This document shows positions 6,488 through 11,568 of a stretch of DNA of 11,568 nucleotides, piece by piece. The notes under the pieces are model-generated. The model made no database searches, was not told the origin of the DNA, and saw only the letters and a list, made by a program, of their open reading frames with translations. The position numbers were made by a program, and so were the translations under genes. Within the stretch, counting starts at the first letter, position 1. Each line of letters begins with the position of its first letter. The DNA comes from DASVDK01 sp036381125 [NCBI: Thermodesulfobacteriota bacterium] (lineage in GTDB: Bacteria > DASVDK01): positions 1 to 11,568 of the forward strand of contig DASVDK010000310.1 of the NCBI GenBank assembly GCA_036381125.1, in the 5' to 3' direction.

Positions 6488-7784
6488 ACCCGGTCCGCTC
6501 GCCGCCGCCCCCGCCGTCCGCGGCCGCGACCGCGGCGGCGCCGGCCACCACGCCGACGCCGATCAGCGCCCACCAGTACCACTTGTGATACCAGCGGTCC
6601 CGCGCCGCCGCGCCGCTCCCCGAGGTCGGCGCGTCCAGACCCGCACGCGCGCCGACCGCGGTCGGCGCCACGGCAAGGGGCGGCAGCGTGGACGAGCGCC
6701 AGGCGGCGACGAGCCGCGGGCGCGGTCGCGGCGCCTCGCCGCGCGCGGCGGCCGCGAGCCACGCCCCGACGCGGCGGCCCGCCGCGACGGCGTCGGGCGA
6801 CTCGACGAGCGCGAGCAGGGCCTCGGTGTCGCCGGTCGCGAGGTCCACGAGCGCCGCGGCCGCGGCGAGCCCCGCGGGAGTCCCCTCGACCCAGACGAGC
6901 GCGAGACGGTCCGCGCCGAGCGCGTCGGCCAGGGCGGCCGCCGCCCCGGGCGCGATGTCGGGACGCGCGTCGGCCGCGGACAGGCTGCGCGCGAGCGCGA
7001 CGAGCGACGGGCCGACCGCGCCGGCCGGGACGACGACCTCGACGACGTCGGGGCCGAACTCGTTCGCGTCGATCGTGAGCGCGGTCGGCGTCCCGAGGGG
7101 CGACTGGGCGACCACGGCGTGGGGGCCCGGCGCGAGCGGCTCCATGGCCAGCGGCGTGCGGCCGCGGTGCACGCCGTCGACGAAGAGGTCCGCGCCGATC
7201 GGGACGGCCGAGAGGTGCAGGCGCGTCGGGCGGACCGCGGTGAGCCGGACGCGGGCCGTCGCGAGCGCGTGCTCCACGGCGGGCGCATATCGGCCCGGCG
7301 GGAGGGCGAGCCCCGGCGCAAGGTGCAGCGCCCGCTCGAACGCGCGCTCGGCGAGGGCGGCATCACCCAGGCCGAGCGCGACGACGCCGAGGAGCACCGG
7401 CGCGTCGAGCAGGTCAGGCGCCGCGGCCGCCAGTCGGGGGTCGGCCTCGAGCGCCGCGGTCACGGCCTCGAAGCGCGCACGCGCCGTGTCGGCGTCGAGC
7501 GCCTCGTAGGCCGCGCGGCCGGCGTCGAGCCCCTCGCGCAGCGCCTCGACGGCCGCTCGCGAGACCTCCGGGCGGCGCGGCCCGGCGACGATCGCAAGCC
7601 CATCCGCGCCGGCGACGATCCGCTCGCGGAGGTCGCGCGCGACACGGGGCGAGAGATCGGGCGCCGGGACGACCAGGAGGGCGACCGGAGGGGTCGGCGC
7701 CGCAGCGGGGGCAGCCGCCGGCATGCCGACGAGCAGGGGAACCAGCGCGCCGGCAAGCCAGCGTCGCACAACGAGCGAGGGCAT
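6468..7784 (-). CDS. PEGA-domain envelope protein with C-terminal anchor
   Basis: The 438-residue protein starts at ATG 7784, five bases after GAGGAGG (7796-7790). The start VVRRWLAGALVPLLVG followed by an Ala/Pro stretch (to about 30) is a typical Sec signal peptide. Residues 34-180 are an Ala-rich helical region that could include TPR-like helices (about 135-157). A PEGA repeat covers about 187-230 (ADLFVDGVHRGRTPL). A second alpha/beta-like region (258-345) follows. Near the end, WYHKWYWW (398-405) leads into a hydrophobic helix to about 422 and a Gly-rich tail. This aromatic-plus-helix ending resembles those of myxobacterial PEGA proteins. PEGA repeats are thought to be extracytoplasmic beta modules that bind surface or wall components. 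It is divergent from a kinase that also carries PEGA repeats. The precise function is unknown. Confidence 0.8.
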   Translation of the reverse strand: MPSLVVRRWLAGALVPLLVGMPAAAPAAAPTPPVALLVVPAPDLSPRVARDLRERIVAGADGLAIVAGPRRPEVSRAAVEALREGLDAGRAAYEALDADTARARFEAVTAALEADPRLAAAAPDLLDAPVLLGVVALGLGDAALAERAFERALHLAPGLALPPGRYAPAVEHALATARVRLTAVRPTRLHLSAVPIGADLFVDGVHRGRTPLAMEPLAPGPHAVVAQSPLGTPTALTIDANEFGPDVVEVVVPAGAVGPSLVALARSLSAADARPDIAPGAAAALADALGADRLALVWVEGTPAGLAAAAALVDLATGDTEALLALVESPDAVAAGRRVGAWLAAAARGEAPRPRPRLVAAWRSSTLPPLAVAPTAVGARAGLDAPTSGSGAAARDRWYHKWYWWALIGVGVVAGAAAVAAADGGGGGERTGSVTVGP

Positions 7785-7802
7785 GGTAGCCTCCTCTCGG
7801 TA

Positions 7803-7832
7803 ACTCTATTGACGGTATCGGGCGGGTGTCAA
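7803..7832 (-). promoter_or_regulatory. candidate promoter for the PEGA gene
   Basis: The minus strand has a consensus -35 TTGACA (7832-7827), an 18-bp spacer, and TAGAGT (7808-7803) as -10 (4/6). The predicted start falls near 7796, at the Shine-Dalgarno, so the leader would be very short. The -35 overlaps the GTG start of the divergent kinase, so polymerase bound here and kinase expression may interfere. Confidence 0.45.
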
Positions 7833-9559
7833 TCGAGGGTCGCCGCATCGGCCAATACCAGGTGCTCCGCCGGCTCGGGGTCGGCGGGATGGCCGAGGTG
7901 TATGCCGCCGAGCGGATCGGCCCGGCCGGTTTCCGACGGGCGGTTGCGCTCAAGGTACTGAGGCCGCACCTGCGCCACGCCGAGGCCGTCACCGGCCGCT
8001 TCACCCGGGAGGCGAGGCTCGCGGCGTCGCTTCGCCATCCCAACCTGGTCCCGGTCGTCGACCTCGGCATCGACGACGGCGTCGCCTTCCTCGCCATGGA
8101 GCTGGTCGACGGGCCCGACCTGCGACACGCGACGAGCCTCGGCGCCCGCCTCGGCCGTCCGCTGCCGCCCCGGCTCGCCGTGTACGTCGGCATCCAGGTG
8201 GCACGCGGTCTCGCGTACGCCCACGCGCTCGGCCTCGTGCACCGCGACGTCTCCCCTCAGAACATCCTCCTCTCGCGAAGCGGCGAGGTGCGCCTCTCGG
8301 ACTTCGGCATCGCGGCGGCCGCCTCCGGCGCCGAGGCGAGCGCATCCGGTGCGCTGCGCGGGAAGCTCGCCTACCTGGCGCCCGAGCAGGTCGAGGGCCG
8401 CGCCCCGGACGCCCGCGCCGACGTCTTCGCGCTCGGCGTCGTGACCTGGGAACTCCTCGCCGGCCGGCGGATGTTCCTCGGCGCGACCGACGCGGAGACG
8501 CTCGCCCGTGTCCGCGCGTGCCAGGTGCCGATCCCGCCGCCGGGGGTCGACGCCGATGCCGTCCCGCCCGGCATCTGGGCGGCCCTCGGCGGTGCGCTCA
8601 CGGCCGACCGCGCGGCGCGGACGGCCTCGGCGGCCGCGTTCGCCGCGTCGCTCGCGGACGCCTGGCCGGAGGCCGATCGCGGCGAGGCGACGGCCGAGTT
8701 GGCCGCCTGGATCGACGTCGTCTGCCGCCACGTCGACCAGGCCGTGAGGGAGCGGGAACGGCCGGCGGCCGCCGCGCCGCTCGCGCCCGATGGGGCGCAC
8801 GCCGCGACCCCGACCCTCCAGACCACCGACGCGCCTGCCGGGCGGCCGGCGGCCACCGGCCCGGCGACCGCCGGCCCGGCGGCCCGACGCCGCGCCTGGG
8901 CCGCCGGCGCGCTCGCCATCGGCCTCGCCGCCATCGCCCTGCTCCTCGCGGCCAGGTCGCGATCGCCGTTCGACACCGCGCCGCCCCCCCTCGCGGCCGC
9001 CGCGGGCAAGGCGTCCGGACCCGAGCGGGCTACTCCCGAGCCGGTCGCGCCGGAGCGTCGCCTCGCTCCGGTGAGGCCGCGATCCACGCCGGAAGCGACG
9101 GCTCCGGCGCGCGCCGAGGCCGTGACGCGGCGCGGCACGCTTCTCGTGACGAGCCGGCCTGCCGGCGCGAGCATCGAGCTGGACGGCCGGCCGGCCGGGC
9201 GGACGCCGAGGCGCCTGGCGGGGCTCGCGCCAGGCACGCCGGTCGTGGTGGTCGTACGGCTCGACGGCCACCGCCCGGTCGAGCGGACGGTCGTCCCGCG
9301 GGCGTCGGGGACCGAGACGCTCGACATCACGCTCGAGCCGGCCTTCGGCCTGCTCAGCCTCGACGCCGACCCCTGGGCCGAGGTGACGCTGGACGGCCGG
9401 CCCGTCGGCGCCACGCCGCTCCTCGCGCGGCGCGTGCCCGCGGGCCTGCGGCGGGTGCGCCTCGAGCATCCGCCGACCGGCGCCGTCGTGGAGCTGGTGA
9501 TCCCGGTCGATCCCGACCAGCACGTCCGCCGTCGTCTCGCGATCGCCCACGCGCCCTGA
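7826..9559 (+). CDS. transmembrane Ser/Thr protein kinase with two PEGA repeats
   Basis: This is a 577-residue Hanks-type kinase. The N-terminal catalytic domain (about 11-280) has the glycine loop GVGGMAEVY (18-26), ATP-binding K43, E62, the catalytic loop HRDVSPQN (139-146, D141), DFG (159-161) and APE (185-187), so it should be active. HRDVSPQN is typical of myxobacterial kinases. A Pro/Ala linker leads to one membrane helix (about 358-377), another Pro/Arg-rich linker, and two PEGA repeats outside the membrane (about 437-503 and 506-573), each with an ELDGRPAGRTP or TLDGRPVGATP core. It lacks PASTA domains. The start is GTG 7826: an in-frame TAG lies at 7787-7789 and no better codon exists, yet no Shine-Dalgarno is visible. 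A natural reading is an envelope sensor that phosphorylates cytoplasmic targets, which are unknown. Confidence 0.92.
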   Translation: MSIEGRRIGQYQVLRRLGVGGMAEVYAAERIGPAGFRRAVALKVLRPHLRHAEAVTGRFTREARLAASLRHPNLVPVVDLGIDDGVAFLAMELVDGPDLRHATSLGARLGRPLPPRLAVYVGIQVARGLAYAHALGLVHRDVSPQNILLSRSGEVRLSDFGIAAAASGAEASASGALRGKLAYLAPEQVEGRAPDARADVFALGVVTWELLAGRRMFLGATDAETLARVRACQVPIPPPGVDADAVPPGIWAALGGALTADRAARTASAAAFAASLADAWPEADRGEATAELAAWIDVVCRHVDQAVRERERPAAAAPLAPDGAHAATPTLQTTDAPAGRPAATGPATAGPAARRRAWAAGALAIGLAAIALLLAARSRSPFDTAPPPLAAAAGKASGPERATPEPVAPERRLAPVRPRSTPEATAPARAEAVTRRGTLLVTSRPAGASIELDGRPAGRTPRRLAGLAPGTPVVVVVRLDGHRPVERTVVPRASGTETLDITLEPAFGLLSLDADPWAEVTLDGRPVGATPLLARRVPAGLRRVRLEHPPTGAVVELVIPVDPDQHVRRRLAIAHAP

Positions 9560-9560
9560 C

Positions 9561-10616
9561 TCACCGCCGGGAGAGCCGCTCGAGCGCCCTGGCGATCCGC
9601 GCGGCCAGCGGGCCGCCCGGCCGCGCCAGGCGCGCCGCCCGCTCGTAGAGCCGGCGCGCGGCGTCGAGGTCGGCGTCCTCGCCCGCGTACGCCTCGAGGT
9701 AGCGCGCCTCGGCCTCGGCCTCGGTCCGCTCGAGCCCGGCCGCGGCCCCCGCGTGGCCGCTCTCGAGGTCGGCCGCCCGCCGGAAGGCGTCGAGCGCCTC
9801 CTCCCATCGACCGTCGTCCGCCAGTCGGTGGCCCTTCTCGGCCAGGGAGTCGGCGAGTGAGCGCCGGGCACGGGACGCGAAAGGACCTGGCTCCGGCAGG
9901 CCGAGGCCGGCCTCCAGTTCCAGCAGGCGCTCGAGCGCGGCCGCGCCCCCGGGCGGCGGCCAGCGCTCCCCCTCGCCGAGGAGGCGGGCGATGGCGTCGA
10001 GGCGCGCGAGCAGCGCGACGGCAACCTCGCCGCGAGCGCCGGCGAGCGCCGCCCGCGCGCCCGCCAGGTCGCCGGCGTGGTAGCGCGTCCGCGCCAGCTC
10101 GACCGGCGACGGGGGCCGGCGCGGCGGCGGCGAGGCGTGCGGCGCCGGGGCCGGGCGGCGCGCGTGGCGCGGCCGGGGAGGGCGGCGCGGCGACTCGACC
10201 GGCCCGGTCGACGCCGGCCGCGCCTCCCGCTCGCCGGATCGAGCCGGAGCGGTCGTTGCCGCGTCGGGGAGCGGCGCCGGCGCAGGCGGAGCCGGCTCGG
10301 CGACCACGGCGGCGTGCGGCGCCGGTGCAGGCGGAGCCGGCTCGGTCACCACGGCGGCGTGCGGCGGCCCGGGGAGATCTCCCGGCCCGACGAGCGCCCA
10401 CGCCACGACCGGCGCGACGACGACGGCCAGCAGGCGCCAGGCCGTCCACGCGCGCGCGGGCGGCGCGGGCGCCCCGGCCGCGGGCGCCTCGGGCGGCATG
10501 CGCGGTGGGTCCGGCGCGACCGCCGCCGTCTCGGCAACCGGCCCGGGACCGGGCGTCGGCGCCGGCGCGGGCGGCATGAGGGGGGTCGGCTCGTCGGTCG
10601 GCCCGTCCAGCGTCAT
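9561..10616 (-). CDS. membrane-anchored Pro/Ala-rich protein with TPR-like C-terminus
   Basis: The 351-residue protein is read from ATG 10616, which overlaps the DUF192 stop as ATGA. The larger open frame further upstream only shadows the DUF192 gene. Residues 1-58 are Pro/Ala-rich and probably cytoplasmic. One membrane helix follows (about 59-77, WRLLAVVVAPVVAWALV), then a long Pro/Ala/Arg stretch (78-170) that could span the periplasm, including two near-identical 15-residue repeats. The C-terminus (172-350) is helical, with TPR-like units such as AEKGHRLADDGRWEEALDAF (259-278) and LDAARRLYERAARL (317-330). No enzyme motif is seen. As the last gene of a tadC-DUF192 operon it may be a scaffold for Tad pilus assembly (inference). 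It converges on the kinase gene with one base between stops. Confidence 0.75.
   Translation of the reverse strand: MTLDGPTDEPTPLMPPAPAPTPGPGPVAETAAVAPDPPRMPPEAPAAGAPAPPARAWTAWRLLAVVVAPVVAWALVGPGDLPGPPHAAVVTEPAPPAPAPHAAVVAEPAPPAPAPLPDAATTAPARSGEREARPASTGPVESPRRPPRPRHARRPAPAPHASPPPRRPPSPVELARTRYHAGDLAGARAALAGARGEVAVALLARLDAIARLLGEGERWPPPGGAAALERLLELEAGLGLPEPGPFASRARRSLADSLAEKGHRLADDGRWEEALDAFRRAADLESGHAGAAAGLERTEAEAEARYLEAYAGEDADLDAARRLYERAARLARPGGPLAARIARALERLSRR
10271..10360. repeat. tandem 45-bp coding repeat
   Basis: Two adjacent 45-bp units (10271-10315 and 10316-10360) match at 42 of 45 positions, differing at 10281/10326, 10301/10346 and 10302/10347. They encode two 15-residue blocks, VVTEPAPPAPAPHAA-like and VVAEPAPPAPAP-like, in the Pro-rich stretch after the membrane helix. 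Because the unit is in frame, it is a plausible site of length variation between strains. Confidence 0.8.
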
Positions 10617-10990
10617 GGCCGCGGTCGACCGGCGGCGAGCCGGAGCCGGTCGCCGGGCGCGACGCCGAGCCGCGCGGCGTCTCCGGGTGGCAACTCCACC
10701 GTGGCGTGCGTCCCCCGGGGCCCGATCAGGAGGCGGCGGGGGGCGACTCGCGCTCGGACGCCGAGGACCCGTCCGCGCGCGTCGACGAAGACGACGTCGA
10801 TGGGGCCCCGGAGGCCGAACGTGTGGATCCCCCGCACGCCGACGAGCCAGAGCGCGGCCTCGCCCGTCGCCGGGCGTCGGCCGATCCATCCGCGCAACCG
10901 GGCGAGCGGCGACGCCGCGAGGTCGACCCGGACGAGCTCGGTCCGTCCGCGCGCGGCAGCGTGCACGAGCATCGTCACGCGGCGCGTCAT
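10613..10990 (-). CDS. DUF192 family protein
   Basis: The 125-residue protein is read from ATG 10990, overlapping the tadC stop as ATGA; its own stop overlaps the next ATG the same way. The central region has the DUF192 (COG1430) pattern: SPLARLRGWIGRR (30-42), then the hallmark IHTFGLRGPIDVVFVD (57-72) with a following VLGV segment. DUF192 proteins are small, beta-rich and of uncertain biochemical role; many carry a signal peptide, but none is apparent here. The C-terminal TVELPPGDAARLGVAPGDRL is also typical. Overlap with tadC indicates one transcript and suggests a job connected with Tad secretion or pilus assembly, which is inferred from context only. Confidence 0.85.
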   Translation of the reverse strand: MTRRVTMLVHAAARGRTELVRVDLAASPLARLRGWIGRRPATGEAALWLVGVRGIHTFGLRGPIDVVFVDARGRVLGVRARVAPRRLLIGPRGTHATVELPPGDAARLGVAPGDRLRLAAGRPRP

Positions 10991-11568
10991 GGCGTCAGGC
11001 CGGCGGTGAGGCGCAGGGCCAGCGGCACCAGCAGCACGACGAAGGTCGCCGGCAGGATGCAGAGCGCCAGCGGCAGGAGGAGCCTGACGGGTGCGAGGAG
11101 CGCCCGCCGTTCGGCCGAGTGCCACCGTTCCTGCCGCCGCTGCTCGGCCTGGATGCGCAGGGCCGGCGCCAGGCGGCCGCCGAGCCGGTCGGTCTGATCG
11201 AGGGTCGCGACGAGCGCCGCGATCTCCGGATAGGGCAGCGTCCGGCGCAGCTCCGCGAGAGCGTCGGCGCGGGAGCGGCCGGCCGCCATGCCGGCGACCA
11301 CGAGGGCGAGGCCGTCGCGAAGGGGACCGGCCGGGCCGCGTCGCGCCGCGAGGTCGAGCGCCGCGCTCGCGGCCAGCCCCCCTTCCACCGCCATCGCCAG
11401 CAGGTCGAGGACGAACGGGAGGTCGCGGCGCACCTGGGCCTCGCGCCTGCCGGCGCGCCTGCGCAGCCAGGCGAGCCGGCAGGCGGGAGGCAGGAGAGCG
11501 CCGGCGATCGTTCCTGCCGCGCCGGCCGCGAGCGCGCCGATCGCGAGCCCGGCCGCCGCCAGCGCCTC
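10987..11568 (-). CDS. tadC: Tad pilus inner-membrane platform protein TadC-like (partial)
   Basis: The frame runs in from the right edge with no stop, so the N-terminus is outside the window and 193 residues are visible. A hydrophobic Ala/Gly-rich segment leads to PPACRLAWLRRR and then VRRDLPFVLDLLAMAVEGGL, the signature of the type II secretion F domain as found in TadC. The domain continues with a PYPEIAALVATLDQTDRLGG stretch and a basic segment (RIQAEQRRQERWHSAERR). It ends in a long hydrophobic helix pair containing LPLALCILPATFVVLLVPLAL, which is how TadC proteins usually finish. An internal GTG at 11433 is not the start, because family similarity continues upstream. TadC works with TadB and the ATPase TadA to assemble Flp/Tad pili. 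The other tad genes are presumably further right. Confidence 0.85.
   Translation of the reverse strand, partial: EALAAAGLAIGALAAGAAGTIAGALLPPACRLAWLRRRAGRREAQVRRDLPFVLDLLAMAVEGGLAASAALDLAARRGPAGPLRDGLALVVAGMAAGRSRADALAELRRTLPYPEIAALVATLDQTDRLGGRLAPALRIQAEQRRQERWHSAERRALLAPVRLLLPLALCILPATFVVLLVPLALRLTAGLTP

Noticed and set aside
7809-7814. TTGACG as the -35 of a kinase promoter on the plus strand
   Set aside because: A 17-bp spacer would place the -10 inside the kinase coding region, so the transcript would start after the GTG.
10617-10889. 91-residue upstream extension of the TPR-like protein
   Set aside because: It is antisense-free but lies in another frame of the DUF192 gene, is low-complexity Arg/Pro, and the ATGA overlap gives a natural start at 10616.

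Overview
The window is very GC-rich, densely packed Gram-negative DNA. A lipid A gene (lpxC), NtrY/NtrX, a myxobacterial-style Ser/Thr kinase (HRDVSPQN catalytic loop, PEGA repeats) and a Tad pilus gene together suggest a soil or groundwater lineage of the former Deltaproteobacteria (Myxococcota or Binatota-like) or Rokubacteria. This is inference from gene style, not a phylogenetic placement.

Left part (1-4106). The 3' end of lpxC is followed by a gap carrying a GGGGTCAGG/CCTGACCCC inverted-repeat element of REP/RAYT appearance, a candidate promoter, and a perfect 24-bp palindrome at the expected transcription start of the next operon. That operon is ntrY-ntrX: a four-TM sensor kinase with HAMP and PAS domains, then a complete sigma-54 activator with an intact GAFTGA loop. 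Their reading frames overlap at GTGA.

Middle part (4107-6467). A winged-helix-like protein of unknown function (minus strand) and a small acidic unknown protein (plus strand, excellent Shine-Dalgarno) diverge from a 455-bp intergenic region. That region is unusually rich in direct repeats, hairpins and dyads. A stand-alone PhoU-like protein (minus strand) converges on the small gene.

Right part (6468-11568). A secreted or membrane-anchored PEGA protein (minus) and a transmembrane Ser/Thr kinase with two PEGA repeats (plus) are transcribed divergently from a 41-bp gap. The kinase converges with only 1 bp between stop codons on the last gene of a leftward operon: tadC (cut by the window edge), a DUF192 protein, and a Pro/Ala-rich membrane-anchored TPR-like protein. 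These genes overlap at ATGA junctions. The kinase, the PEGA protein and the Tad-linked TPR protein all place domains beyond the inner membrane, so this end may be an envelope-sensing cluster tied to pilus assembly (inference).

I saw no rRNA, tRNA, CRISPR array, complete insertion sequence or phage gene. No unmistakably new system is visible. The best leads are the structured intergenic region at 4794-5248, the PEGA kinase/PEGA protein pair with its overlapping regulatory dyad, and the palindrome at the ntrYX start.
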